DNA from: Hydrogenophaga sp.
GTDB taxonomy: Bacteria > Pseudomonadota > Gammaproteobacteria > Burkholderiales > Burkholderiaceae_C
DNA length: 64,000 nucleotides
Assembly (NCBI RefSeq): GCF_030656115.1
Contig: NZ_JAUSOO010000080.1
Coordinates: forward strand, 1-64,000
Reading direction: 5' to 3'
Shown here: positions 30,049-38,776 of the stretch, piece by piece
Position numbering within the stretch: the first letter of the stretch is position 1
Layout of the letters: every line of letters begins with the position of its first letter
Notes under the pieces: generated by a model
What the model was told of the DNA's origin: nothing
The model's input: the letters and a program-made list of their open reading frames with translations, nothing else
Databases searched by the model: none
Translations under genes and position numbers: made by a program

Positions 30049-30948
30049 CTACGCCACACCGTGTTGCTTGAACCAGGCCAGCAACCGCTTCCAGCCGTCT
30101 TCGGCGGCTTCCTGGCGGAAACTGGGCCTGTAATCGGCATGGAACGCGTGCGGTGCGTCGGGGTACACCACGAAGGTGGACGCCTTGGCCGCTGCGTTGC
30201 CCGCCGCCAACGCCGTCTTCATCTTATCCACCGTGTCCAACGGAATGCCGGTGTCGGCCGCGCCGTACAAACCCAGCACCGGCCCATGCAGCCCCGCAGC
30301 CACGTCCACCGGGTGCCTGGGGTTGAGTTCACTGGTCTGGCCCACCAACCGGCCGTACCAAGCCACACCCGCCTTCACCGCCGGGTTGTGTGCGGCGTAC
30401 AACCAAGTTTGGCGTCCACCCCAGCAAAACCCGGTCACACCCAGTTTGCGGGCATCACCGCCGTGGGCTGCAGCCCATTTCACGGTGGCGTCCAGGTCGG
30501 CCAAGACTTGCGCGTCGGGCACTTTGGAAATCACCTCGGCGATCAGCTTGGCCATTTCACCGTAGCTCTGGGCGTCGCCCTGGCGCACAAACAGCTCGGG
30601 GGCAATGGCCATGTAGCCGGCCCGGGCAAAGCGCCGCGCCGTGTCGGCAATGTACTCGTGTACGCCAAAAATTTCGGACAGCACCAGCACCACCGGCAAA
30701 CCGGTTTTGCCTGCGGGCGCAGCCCGGTAGGCCGGCATGGCGTAGCCGTTCACGTCGATCATCACCTCGCCCGTGGTCAGGCCATCGGCCGGGGTTTTGA
30801 TGGCGGTTTGGGCCATGACAGGCAAGGCTGCGGCGGCGTAACCCACACCCAGCGCGGCTTTCAGCGCGGTGCGGCGTGTGGCGCCCTGCTCGGTGGATTG
30901 GCCGGGCAACAGCGCGCCGAGGTCTTGGATCTGCGATTCGTTGAGCAT
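30049..30948 (-). CDS. Secreted dienelactone hydrolase family protein
   Basis: A 299-residue alpha/beta hydrolase. ATG 30948 has AGGAG just upstream and gives a twin-arginine-like leader (TRRTALKAALGVGYAAAALPVMAQ) after 24 residues, so export is likely. The nucleophile is a cysteine in GFCWGGRQTW, as in dienelactone hydrolases, with the Asp in YGAADTGIP and His in DAPHAFH. The classic role is opening dienelactone in chlorocatechol breakdown, but exported members have unknown substrates. Monocistronic. Confidence 0.85.
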   Translation of the reverse strand: MLNESQIQDLGALLPGQSTEQGATRRTALKAALGVGYAAAALPVMAQTAIKTPADGLTTGEVMIDVNGYAMPAYRAAPAGKTGLPVVLVLSEIFGVHEYIADTARRFARAGYMAIAPELFVRQGDAQSYGEMAKLIAEVISKVPDAQVLADLDATVKWAAAHGGDARKLGVTGFCWGGRQTWLYAAHNPAVKAGVAWYGRLVGQTSELNPRHPVDVAAGLHGPVLGLYGAADTGIPLDTVDKMKTALAAGNAAAKASTFVVYPDAPHAFHADYRPSFRQEAAEDGWKRLLAWFKQHGVA

Positions 30949-31192
30949 GGAGCGTCTCCTGGTCGGGTTGAGGAAGAAAAAGCAGGACTTGCGCAAAACC
31001 GTCAGGGCTAAGCGCAAAGCCGCAGACAGTACACCCGGTACGGCAAGGCTTTGCAACAACGCCATCGCGGTTGTGCACAAGTCCTGGAACGATTATTTCC
31101 ACATGGACAAAGTTCTGCCCTGTGTGGGAATGGTGCGCTCGTGCAGGCCGTCTGGCCGATCGCGGGCACCCCCATGTTCAGCCTCTCAGCGC

Positions 31193-31966
31193 TTAGCTGC
31201 CAGCAAACGCCCGTTCAATCACAAATTCCCCAGGGCGGCTGGTGCTGCCTTCTTCAAAACCGTATTTTTCAGCCAGACCTTTCAGATCGCGCAGCATTTC
31301 GGGGCTGCCGCAGATCATGATGCGGTCTTCAGTCCGGTTGAGCTGGGGCAGGCCCAGGTCTTTGGCCAGCGTGCCGTTTTCAATGAGCGTGGGAATGCGG
31401 CCCTGGTGCACAAAGGGCTCGCGGGTCACCGTGGGGTAATACAGAAACTTCTGCGCCACCATTTCGCCCAGAAACTCGTCCTGCTTCAGGGTTTCTGACA
31501 GCAGCTCACGGTAAGCCAGTTCTTTCACCTCGCGCACGCCGTGCACCAGCACCACTTGCTCAAAGCGCTCGTAGGTTTCGGGGTCGCGGATCACGCTCAG
31601 GAACGGCGCCAGACCGGTGCCGGTGGCAAACATGTACAGGCGCTTGGCGGGCAACAGGTAGTCGATCAGCAGCGTGCCCGTGGGTTTGCGTCCCACCAGC
31701 ACGGTGTCACCCACCTGGATGTGCTGCAGTTGCGAGGTGAGCGGGCCGTCGGGCACCTTGATGCTCAGAAACTCCAGATGCTCCGCGTAATTGGGGCTGG
31801 CAATGCTGTAAGCGCGCACCAGCGGCTTGCCGTTGATGCGCAGGCCAATCATGGTGAAGTGGCCGTTGGAAAAACGCAGGGACGAACCCCGGGTGGTGGT
31901 GAAGCTGAACAGGCGGTCGGTCCAGTGGTGAACGCTCAACACGCGCTCTTCGTCAAATGCACTCAT
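31193..31966 (-). CDS. fpr: Ferredoxin/flavodoxin-NADP+ reductase
   Basis: A 257-residue flavoenzyme. Starting at ATG 31966 it matches the family size. The FAD-binding site is in LVRAYSIASPNY, the NADP(H)-binding site in FATGTGLAPFLSVIRDPE and the C-terminal FVIERAFAGS. It moves electrons between NADPH and ferredoxin or flavodoxin and is often part of the oxidative stress response. No SoxR/OxyR site was recognised upstream. Confidence 0.95.
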   Translation of the reverse strand: MSAFDEERVLSVHHWTDRLFSFTTTRGSSLRFSNGHFTMIGLRINGKPLVRAYSIASPNYAEHLEFLSIKVPDGPLTSQLQHIQVGDTVLVGRKPTGTLLIDYLLPAKRLYMFATGTGLAPFLSVIRDPETYERFEQVVLVHGVREVKELAYRELLSETLKQDEFLGEMVAQKFLYYPTVTREPFVHQGRIPTLIENGTLAKDLGLPQLNRTEDRIMICGSPEMLRDLKGLAEKYGFEEGSTSRPGEFVIERAFAGS

Positions 31967-32277
31967 GGGGTCCGGGAGGTTGGTGAGAAAACAGGATGCG
32001 GGCCGTGCACACGGCGGCTGCCGCGCAGGGTCCTGATGCAGTGAATGCCGCAAGCCACCCCTGATCGGCAACTCTGGGGCATCCCTGAATTGTAAAACGT
32101 GTGGAAACCGTGCCACCGGCACCCCCATGAACGCGGCACCCCTGCCCGCGCTCCCACCCAACAAAAGTGCCCTATGGAACCGATAAAAATGATCGAATGG
32201 TCTTTTTCAATAGGTTTTGACAAACTACTCCACACAGACGATTGAACGCATCCCACCAAGGCAAGGAGCACAACACC

Positions 32278-33315
32278 ATGGCAACACTCATCAGACACGT
32301 TCGCCCTGTCTGGGCACAAATACAGCGCTTTGAACGGCCTGTGCCACCGCACGCCTTGTTGCACAGCCTGCTGGCGCTGGGCGCTGGCCTGCTGCTGATG
32401 GCGGGGGTGGTGTCGCTCAGCACGTTCTGGGCACCCACCCGCGCCTGGTGGGACGCCGCCCACAACGGCAGCGCCATGGCCGCAGGCGTACAGGCTTCGT
32501 TGATCGCGGCACTGGCCACCGCCGTGGGTGCGTTGCCGGTGTTTCTGGTGCAGCGCGTGAGCAAGCTGCAAGAAGCGGCGCTGATGTCGTTTTCTGCCGG
32601 GGTGATGCTGGCTGCCGCCATTTTTGCGCTGCTGTTGCCTTCGCTGGCCGCTGGCCAGGCCTTGCTGGAGGGTGCTCCCGGCAGCGCCACCGGTGCGGCC
32701 GCACTCAGCGGTGTGGGCCTGGCGCTGGGCATGGGCCTCATGCTGGCCATTGACCGCTTCACACCGCACGAACACGCGGTGTTGCCGCCCGCAGCCCCAG
32801 GCCATGCCGGTCAGTGGTCCACCGCCGGCGCGGTGGACCAGGCCGCCGCGCAGCGTGCCTGGCTCATGGTGTTGGCCATCCTCATTCACAACGTGCCCGA
32901 AGGCCTGGCGGTGGGTGCCGCTTATTCCGGCGCTGCCTTGGGCGTTGAGACCGGTGGTACGGCGCAAGCCGGCGCCTCGGTGGCGCTGGCCATTGGCCTG
33001 CAAAACATGCCCGAGGGCCTGATTGTGGCCATGGCCCTGCGCACGCTGGGCCGCAGCGCGGGCCAGGCCTGGGGCGTGGCCGCCCTCACCGGGCTGGCCG
33101 AGCCGCTGGGCGCCATCCTGGGCCTGTGGGTGCTGGGCAGCGTGCCGGCGCTTTACCCAGTTGGGCTGGCGCTGGCGGCGGGTGCCATGCTGTTTGTGGT
33201 CAGCCACGAGATCATTCCCGAAACGCACCGCAACGGGTTTGAAACCCTGGCCACATCCACCCTGCTGGGTGGCTTCATCTTTATGCTCTTGCTCGACGCG
33301 GCTCTGGGCAGCTGA
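32278..33315 (+). CDS. ZIP-family metal transporter (GufA-like)
   Basis: A 345-residue membrane protein. The ATG at 32278 has AAGGAG at the right distance; the frame can be extended 12 codons to 32242. The ZIP helices read LVLAILIHNVPEGLAVGAAY and ALAIGLQNMPEGLIVAMAL, the HNxPEG/QNxPEG signature of the GufA subfamily. A cytoplasmic loop carries a short TPHEHAVL stretch, much less His-rich than the other ZIP gene 2 kb away. It probably imports zinc or another divalent metal. Confidence 0.92.
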   Translation: MATLIRHVRPVWAQIQRFERPVPPHALLHSLLALGAGLLLMAGVVSLSTFWAPTRAWWDAAHNGSAMAAGVQASLIAALATAVGALPVFLVQRVSKLQEAALMSFSAGVMLAAAIFALLLPSLAAGQALLEGAPGSATGAAALSGVGLALGMGLMLAIDRFTPHEHAVLPPAAPGHAGQWSTAGAVDQAAAQRAWLMVLAILIHNVPEGLAVGAAYSGAALGVETGGTAQAGASVALAIGLQNMPEGLIVAMALRTLGRSAGQAWGVAALTGLAEPLGAILGLWVLGSVPALYPVGLALAAGAMLFVVSHEIIPETHRNGFETLATSTLLGGFIFMLLLDAALGS

Positions 33316-33360
33316 ATGACCGCAGCTTGACGCCTCGCTGGTCGGAGGTAGGATGCGCCC

Positions 33361-34764
33361 ATGAACGTACACATTCGCTTTCTGGGTGCGGCCGGCACCG
33401 TCACCGGCTCCAAATACCTGGTCGAGCATGGCGGCCACAGCGTGCTGGTGGACTGCGGCCTGTTTCAGGGTTACAAGCAGTTGCGCTTGCGCAACCGCGA
33501 CCCGCTGCCGGTGATGCCCAACCACATCAACGCGGTGGTCTTGACCCACGCCCACCTGGACCACAGCGGCTACTTGCCCGTGCTGGCCAAAGAAGGCTTT
33601 CACGGCAAGGTGTGGGCCACGCCCGCCACGCGCGATCTGGCCAAGATACTGTTGCCCGACAGCGGCCACATTCAGGAAGAAGACGCCGCGTTTGCCAACC
33701 GCCACGGTTTTTCCAAACACGCGCCTGCCCTGCCGCTGTACACCGAAGACGACGCCCATGAAAGCCTGAAGCTCTTCAAGACCGTGCCCATGGGCCAAAG
33801 CTTTGAACCTGTGCGCGGCTGGACGGCCCAGTTCTTCGGTGCCGGGCACATTTTGGGCGCGGCCAGCCTGCTGCTGGAAGTGGGCGGGCGGCGCATCCTG
33901 TTTTCAGGCGACCTGGGCCGCCCCGACGACATGCTGATGAAGCCCCCTGAAAGGCCTCCAGCGGCCGACGTGGTGGTGATCGAGTCCACCTACGGCGACC
34001 GCGAACACCCCGAAGAAGACGTGCTGGCCGAACTGGGGCCGGCCCTGCAGCGCGTGGCCGCACGCGGCGGCACCGCCGTCATTCCTGTGTTTGCTGTGGG
34101 CCGCGCCCAAGAGCTGTTGCACGCCATTGCCCTGCTCAAAGCCCATGGTGTGCTGCCGCACAGCCTGCCCATTTACCTGGACAGCCCCATGGCCATCCAC
34201 AGCACCGACCTGTTTTCGCAACACTTGGGCGAACACCGGCTCAGCGCGGCCCAGTGCGAAACCATGGAGCGCGTGGCCAAAATGACGCGCTCGGTTGAAG
34301 AATCCAAGGCCATTGCCCTGCAACACGGGCCCAAAGTGGTGCTCTCGGCCAGTGGCATGGCCACCGGCGGGCGCGTGCTGCACCACCTGGCCCAGTACCT
34401 CGGGCACCACCGCAACATGGTCGTGCTGGCCGGTTATCAGGCGCCTGGCACCCGTGGCGCCACGCTGGCCGGGGTTGCCAGCCAGGAAGGCGGCACGCGT
34501 GGCGCACCGGCTCCCCACAGCCACCTGCGCATCCACGGGCAAGACATTCCCGTGCGCGCCGAAGTGGTGCAACTCGGCTCGGCCTCCGCCCACGCCGATG
34601 CCAGCCAACTCATCGACTGGCTGCGCGCCCTGCCCACACCACCGCACCGCGTATTCGTGACACACGGCGACATGGACGCGTCGGACCGGCTGCGCCACCG
34701 CATTGAGACCGAACTGCGCTGGTCAGCGCGGGTGCCCGAACACGGCAGCACCTGGGGTGTTTGA
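33361..34764 (+). CDS. Beta-CASP metallo-beta-lactamase-fold RNase-like protein
   Basis: A 467-residue protein with a metallo-beta-lactamase domain (LTHAHLDHSG, His63-His65-Asp67-His68; FSGDLGR), a beta-CASP insertion and the C-terminal RNA-specificity (RMMBL) segment ending in VFVTHGD. Members cut RNA (archaeal CPSF-like, bacterial YtbE/RNase J relatives). The KVVLSASGMATGGRVLHHL block is diagnostic. It lies 45 bases after the ZIP gene and 25 bases before the lytic transglycosylase gene. Confidence 0.88.
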   Translation: MNVHIRFLGAAGTVTGSKYLVEHGGHSVLVDCGLFQGYKQLRLRNRDPLPVMPNHINAVVLTHAHLDHSGYLPVLAKEGFHGKVWATPATRDLAKILLPDSGHIQEEDAAFANRHGFSKHAPALPLYTEDDAHESLKLFKTVPMGQSFEPVRGWTAQFFGAGHILGAASLLLEVGGRRILFSGDLGRPDDMLMKPPERPPAADVVVIESTYGDREHPEEDVLAELGPALQRVAARGGTAVIPVFAVGRAQELLHAIALLKAHGVLPHSLPIYLDSPMAIHSTDLFSQHLGEHRLSAAQCETMERVAKMTRSVEESKAIALQHGPKVVLSASGMATGGRVLHHLAQYLGHHRNMVVLAGYQAPGTRGATLAGVASQEGGTRGAPAPHSHLRIHGQDIPVRAEVVQLGSASAHADASQLIDWLRALPTPPHRVFVTHGDMDASDRLRHRIETELRWSARVPEHGSTWGV

Positions 34765-34789
34765 CCGGCCGCTTCGAGCGTGCCTGACA

Positions 34790-36001
34790 ATGCAACGAAT
34801 GAAGACAACCGCTGCCATCCCCACCCTCTTGACCGCCTGCCTGCTGCTGGCCACCCCAGCCAGGGCCCAGGCCCCCAACGCCGAATTCGACGCCTGCCTG
34901 AACAACCTGCGCGCACCCGCCCGGGCTGCAGGCGTGCAAGACGCCACCTTTGCCCAGCACACCCAGGGCCTCGCGCCCGACATGAGCGTGATCGACAAGC
35001 TGAACTTTCAGCCCGAATTCCGCATGCCCATCTGGGACTACCTGGCCGGCCTGGTGGACGAAGAGCGCGTGTCCGAAGGCCAGGCGCTGCTGGCGCAACA
35101 CGCCGACACGCTGGCGCGCGTGCAACAGCGCTACGGCGTGGACCCGGCCACCGTGGTGGCGGTGTGGGGCGTGGAAAGCAATTTCGGCCAAACCTTTGGC
35201 AAATACCCGCTGGTGCAAGCGCTGGGCACGCTGTCGTGTTTTGGTCGGCGCCAGGCCTTTTTTCGGGGCGAGTTTTACGCCACGCTGCGCATCTTGCAGG
35301 CTGGGCACATCGCACCCGAGCGGCTGGTGGGCTCGTGGGCCGGCGCTTTCGGCCACACCCAGTTCATGCCCACCACCTTCGAGCGGCTGGCTGTGGACTT
35401 TGACGGCGACGGCAAGCGCGACCTGATGGACAGCACCGCCGACGCCTTGGCGTCCACCGCCAATTTCCTGGCCAAAGCCGGCTGGCAAACCGGGCAGTCC
35501 TGGGGCTTTGAAGTGCAGCTGCCTGCCGACTTGAGCACCAGCGGCGAAGGCCGACGCAGCAAACGCCCCATGGCCGAATGGACTGCACGCGGCCTGCGCA
35601 AGGTAGATGGCGCGCCACTGCCCAATGGCCTCGGATCGGCCGGGCTCATGACCCCCGCAGGCCCACAAGGCCCGGCGTTTCTGGTGCTGCGCAACTTCGA
35701 CGCGCTCTACAGCTACAACGCCGCCGAGAGCTACGGCCTGGCCATTGCCCACCTGAGCGACCGCCTGCGCGGCGCCAGCCCCTTCAGCACCGCCTGGCCC
35801 ACCGACGATCCCGGCATTTCGCGCGCCGCGCGCCGCGAACTGCAAGGCCTGCTGATTTTGCGCGGGCACGACATTGGCGAGGTAGATGGCATGCTGGGCG
35901 ACAAAAGCCGTGCCGCCATTCGCATCGAACAAGCGCGGCTGGGGCACGAAGTGAACGGGCGCGGCGGGTTGAAGTTGCTGCGGGCGCTGCGTGGGTGGTG
36001 A
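34790..36001 (+). CDS. Lytic murein transglycosylase, MltB type
   Basis: A 403-residue enzyme with a signal peptide (ending ARAQA). The SLT-like catalytic domain contains the glutamate in VVAVWGVESNFG (Glu129) and the supporting GSWAGAFGHTQFMPTTF motif. A peptidoglycan-binding domain closes the protein (RRELQGLLILRGHDIGEVDGMLGDKSRAAIR). It cleaves the glycan strand with 1,6-anhydro product in the periplasm. The start could also be ATG 34799. There is no lipobox, so it should be soluble, unlike E. coli MltB. Confidence 0.92.
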   Translation: MQRMKTTAAIPTLLTACLLLATPARAQAPNAEFDACLNNLRAPARAAGVQDATFAQHTQGLAPDMSVIDKLNFQPEFRMPIWDYLAGLVDEERVSEGQALLAQHADTLARVQQRYGVDPATVVAVWGVESNFGQTFGKYPLVQALGTLSCFGRRQAFFRGEFYATLRILQAGHIAPERLVGSWAGAFGHTQFMPTTFERLAVDFDGDGKRDLMDSTADALASTANFLAKAGWQTGQSWGFEVQLPADLSTSGEGRRSKRPMAEWTARGLRKVDGAPLPNGLGSAGLMTPAGPQGPAFLVLRNFDALYSYNAAESYGLAIAHLSDRLRGASPFSTAWPTDDPGISRAARRELQGLLILRGHDIGEVDGMLGDKSRAAIRIEQARLGHEVNGRGGLKLLRALRGW

Positions 36002-36025
36002 TGCTGCGGGCCCATTCGGAGCTTT

Positions 36026-36544
36026 TCAGCTCTTTTCTTTGAGCGCTGGCACGTAGGGAATAAACCCTTTGTCGAATGCGATTTGTTGCACTTCTAGGGG
36101 CATGCGGCGCACATCCACCATGAAGCCGTTGACTTCCAGCATCCAGAGCATAGGGTTTTGCTCCATCCGGCTCGGCAGCGTCCAGTCGGACGACATGGGA
36201 TGCATGCCGAGGGCTTCTCGCACTTCTTTGGATTTGCTGGAGCCGTTGCTGCTGGAGATGCCGAAGTGATCAAACAGATCGGCGGCTTTGCAGTGCGGGG
36301 TTTGCGTGGAGTCGAACAAAAAATTGACCGTGCCCAAGGCGTGCAACACCGCAGCGGCCCAGGTGGGTTCGCGGCTTTTGAGCAGGGGCGAGGGCCGCTT
36401 GCGGCTGAGCGCGGCCAGCACCAGGCGGGCCAGGTCGCGGTATTCGCCGTTCAGGTGCTGGGCACAAAACCCATCGGTGAGCTGGGCAATGGCATCGAAC
36501 TTGGCCTGCATGGCGGCAGGCACGCGGGTAGACGGGGTGGTCAT
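36026..36544 (-). CDS. DUF6398-like protein of unknown function
   Basis: A 172-residue soluble protein. The middle part (YRDLARLVLAALSRKRPSPLL, WAAAVLHALGTVNFLFD, TPHCKAADL, GISSSNGSSKSKEVREAL) matches a conserved helical domain I associate with DUF6398, which looks like a small DNA- or protein-binding helical module. The N-terminal MTTPSTRVPAAMQAKFD fixes the start at ATG 36544. Neighbours on the strand are a small degenerate P-loop protein and the YbjQ-like gene, but no functional link is evident. Confidence 0.68.
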   Translation of the reverse strand: MTTPSTRVPAAMQAKFDAIAQLTDGFCAQHLNGEYRDLARLVLAALSRKRPSPLLKSREPTWAAAVLHALGTVNFLFDSTQTPHCKAADLFDHFGISSSNGSSKSKEVREALGMHPMSSDWTLPSRMEQNPMLWMLEVNGFMVDVRRMPLEVQQIAFDKGFIPYVPALKEKS

Positions 36545-36600
36545 GGCGGTGCACGGTGAAACAGGAGGTTGGCAAATGAATGAGCGGCTGTCAGCGCCCG

Positions 36601-37047
36601 TCACACCCAGCCGAACTGCGCCCGCACATCGCGCGCGGTCAGGTTCACTGGTGCGGTGGGGGCGGCGGTGTATTGGCGCAGGTTGGGTGCACGCACGCCA
36701 CCGGCGTTTTGGCCCAGCACGGCCACGGCTTTGATGCGCCAGCCGCGCTCGCGCAGTGCGGCCACGTAGGCTTGGGCGTCGGGGTATTCGAGGGTGTCGG
36801 TTTTGTGGGCCTCGGGCGAGAGGCAGAACAACACGGCTTCGGCACGGGCTCGGGTCACTTCCGCCACGTACTGTTCCACCGTTACCCGCGTGTCTTGCAG
36901 GGTGCCGACACGGGCATAGAAGCGCAGCGGTTTTTTGCTGCCTTGGAGTTGGATGTCGCGCACGCTGCGGTTGAAGCAACCGGTGAGGCTGCGCACCAGC
37001 GAGGCTTTGCGGGTGTTGCTGTTGCCGATGATGATGTAAGCGTCCAT
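36601..37047 (-). CDS. Small protein with degenerate P-loop
   Basis: A 148-residue cytoplasmic protein. It opens with a beta strand and a Walker-A-like turn, IIIGNSNTRKASLVRSL (G-x4-R-K-A-S), where the usual GKS/T is replaced. A later segment (AEAVLFCLSPEAH) resembles a strand of a Ras-like fold and VAVLGQNAGG a nucleotide-base contact. It may be a defective small GTPase or kinase-fold relative. Gap to the DUF6398-like gene downstream is 56 bases. No family recognised. Confidence 0.6.
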   Translation of the reverse strand: MDAYIIIGNSNTRKASLVRSLTGCFNRSVRDIQLQGSKKPLRFYARVGTLQDTRVTVEQYVAEVTRARAEAVLFCLSPEAHKTDTLEYPDAQAYVAALRERGWRIKAVAVLGQNAGGVRAPNLRQYTAAPTAPVNLTARDVRAQFGWV

Positions 37048-37068
37048 GGGGTGTTTCAGGCCTTCGCG

Positions 37069-37413
37069 TCAGAGTTTCACCGCCGTGCCGCTCACGGCCA
37101 CCATCATCATGCCGTTGGTCTCGCCCAGCACTTCGTAGTCGAAGTCGATGCCAATGACGCCGTTGGCGCCCATCTCTTTGGCGGCCTCCACCAGGCTTTC
37201 CATAGCGGCATCACGGGCACCGCTCAGGGCGCGCTCATAGCCACTGGCCCGGCCACCCACCACATCGCGCACCGAGGCGAACATGTCGCGAAAAATATTG
37301 GCGCCGATGATGGCTTCGCCGTTGACCACGCCCAGGTACTGGCTCTGCGCGATGCCGTCGGGGGTGGTGGTGCTGAGGAAAAATTTGTCGGTGCTTTTGG
37401 AAAACCAGCCCAT
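37069..37413 (-). CDS. YbjQ/UPF0145 family heavy-metal-binding domain protein
   Basis: A 114-residue protein of the DUF74 (YbjQ) type, which forms pentameric rings. Conserved phrases are GVVNGEAIIGANIFRDMFASVRDVVGGRASGYE and AKEMGANGVIGIDFDYEVLG. The ATG at 37413 agrees with the family start; the longer open frame toward 37548 is derived from the broken hepT end. A cytoplasmic metal or small-ligand role is often suggested, but its function is not known with certainty. Confidence 0.87.
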   Translation of the reverse strand: MGWFSKSTDKFFLSTTTPDGIAQSQYLGVVNGEAIIGANIFRDMFASVRDVVGGRASGYERALSGARDAAMESLVEAAKEMGANGVIGIDFDYEVLGETNGMMMVAVSGTAVKL

Positions 37414-37453
37414 GGTGATCGCCTCGGTTGCGCACCGCCTGTTGGGTGCGGGT

Positions 37454-37810
37454 TCATTGTGCCAGCGGGTGCGATCCATCCCCGAGCAAGGCACGAAGCA
37501 TCTGCAAGAGCACGGGAATGTCGTCTGTGGCGGTGCGTCAGAGCACATTCAGATCCACATCAAAGTCTGCGTGAATCAGGCGGTTGCGAATATCTACCGC
37601 TTCACGCCAAGGAATGCCGGGCGCCATTTGCCGTGTTTCGGCAGACACTTTGCCCGCTGCCTCGCCAATGATTTCAATGGCACGAACCAACGCGAAGCAC
37701 AGCATTTCATCCTGATCAAGGTTGGCGCGCTCTTTTTCGTGCACAAACCGTGTGACAGACAAGCAAGCGTCGCGCATGTGCATGATGCGAATGCGGTCTT
37801 CAGGCCGCAT
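37454..37810 (-). pseudogene. hepT: HepT-like toxin (DUF86) interrupted by a nonsense codon
   Basis: The active frame from ATG 37810 stops at TGA 37538-37540, giving 90 residues; the same frame continues as 27 more sense codons (RTATDDIPVLLQMLRALLG...) to a normal stop at 37454. The total of 118 residues is the family length, and the TGA falls where relatives usually have Trp (VLW), so a TGG-to-TGA change is likely. The active-site pattern reads R75-NRLI-H80-A-D82: Arg and His are kept, but the Tyr of RX4HXY is Asp. HepT is an RNase toxin in the HepT-MntA type VII system. It overlaps mntA by 11 bases. Probably non-functional. Confidence 0.8.
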
Positions 37811-38090
37811 ATTGCACCTGGGCACTTTCAATAACTTCTTGCCGAAAATACCGCGACAAATCGCCTGCGGTGCGCAAGTCCACGGTTTGGCCGAGCATGG
37901 CGCTGAGCTGTGCCTGCATGCGCACCATGCCAAACAGAGATGGCGTGTGTTCGGGTTCGAACTCCACCAACAAGTCCACATCGCTGTCGGGGCGCTGCGA
38001 GCCCTTGAGCCGGGAACCAAACAGCGACAGGCGCCGAACATGGTGTTGTCGGCAAAAGTCGCGAAGCACTGGGTCGGGCAGATTCAACAT
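37800..38090 (-). CDS. mntA: MntA-like antitoxin (minimal nucleotidyltransferase)
   Basis: A 96-residue minimal nucleotidyltransferase of the type that adenylylates HepT toxins to neutralise them. The catalytic motif GSX10DXD is intact ([15 protein letters not shown]: Gly25-Ser26, Asp37, Asp39). It precedes and overlaps the hepT frame in the order usual for many such pairs. Because its usual target tyrosine is absent and hepT is interrupted, the enzyme may now be an orphan. Confidence 0.85.
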   Translation of the reverse strand: MLNLPDPVLRDFCRQHHVRRLSLFGSRLKGSQRPDSDVDLLVEFEPEHTPSLFGMVRMQAQLSAMLGQTVDLRTAGDLSRYFRQEVIESAQVQYAA

Positions 38091-38131
38091 GCATTCATGA
38101 TAGCCCGGGCATGCTGTGCGCTGCGCTCAAC

Positions 38132-38776
38132 TCACCACAAAGCCACCAGCCGCCCGCCCTGCACGCCCCAGGCGTGTTGCGCCATGGCGCGGGCTTCGTG
38201 TTCGTCGTGGGTGACCAAAATGGCCGACATGCCAGCGGCCTGGATGCGTTCGCGGAATTCGGCGCGCAGTTGCTCGCGCAAGCTGGCATCCAGCGCGGAA
38301 AAGGGTTCGTCCAGCAGCAGCACACGCGGGCGGGTGATGAGGGCGCGGGCCAGGGCCACGCGCTGTTGCTCGCCGCCGGAGAGTGTCCAGACCCGGGCCG
38401 TGGCGTGGTCGGCCAGGCCAAAACGGGCCAGCATGTCGCGGGCTTGTTCGCGGGCGGCGGCCTTGCCCACGCCCTGTTCGCGCAGGCCAAAGGCCACGTT
38501 GTCTTGCACGTTCAGGTGCGGGAACAGCGCAAAGTCTTGAAACATGAGGGCAAAGCGGCGCTGTTCGGGCGGCTGGTGGGTGATGTCTTGGCCCTCAAAC
38601 CACACGCTGCCGCGCTCAGCCGCCTCCAGCCCGGCCACGATTTTGAGCAGTGTGCTTTTGCCGCTGCCCGACGCGCCCAGCAGGGCCACGGTTTCGCCGC
38701 TGTTCACCTTCAGGTTCACGCCGTCGAGCAGCGGGCGGTGGTCCCATTGTTTGGCGATGTCGCGCAGTTCAAGCAT
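38132..38776 (-). CDS. thiQ: Thiamine ABC transporter ATPase
   Basis: A 214-residue ABC ATPase with Walker A GASGSGKST (34-42), signature LSGGEQQRVALARAL, Walker B VLLLDEPFSALD and the switch His in LVTHDEHEA. Start at ATG 38776 overlaps the thiP stop by eight bases. Short length and position after thiB-thiP under a TPP riboswitch identify it as ThiQ, which drives import of thiamine (and its phosphates) across the inner membrane. Confidence 0.92.
   Translation of the reverse strand: MLELRDIAKQWDHRPLLDGVNLKVNSGETVALLGASGSGKSTLLKIVAGLEAAERGSVWFEGQDITHQPPEQRRFALMFQDFALFPHLNVQDNVAFGLREQGVGKAAAREQARDMLARFGLADHATARVWTLSGGEQQRVALARALITRPRVLLLDEPFSALDASLREQLRAEFRERIQAAGMSAILVTHDEHEARAMAQHAWGVQGGRLVALW

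Noticed and set aside
31967..33849. Long minus-strand frame opposite the ZIP and beta-CASP genes, and an N-terminal extension of fpr
   Set aside because: Antisense to two well-supported plus-strand genes. The fpr extension upstream of 31966 is not conserved in the family and has no ribosome site.
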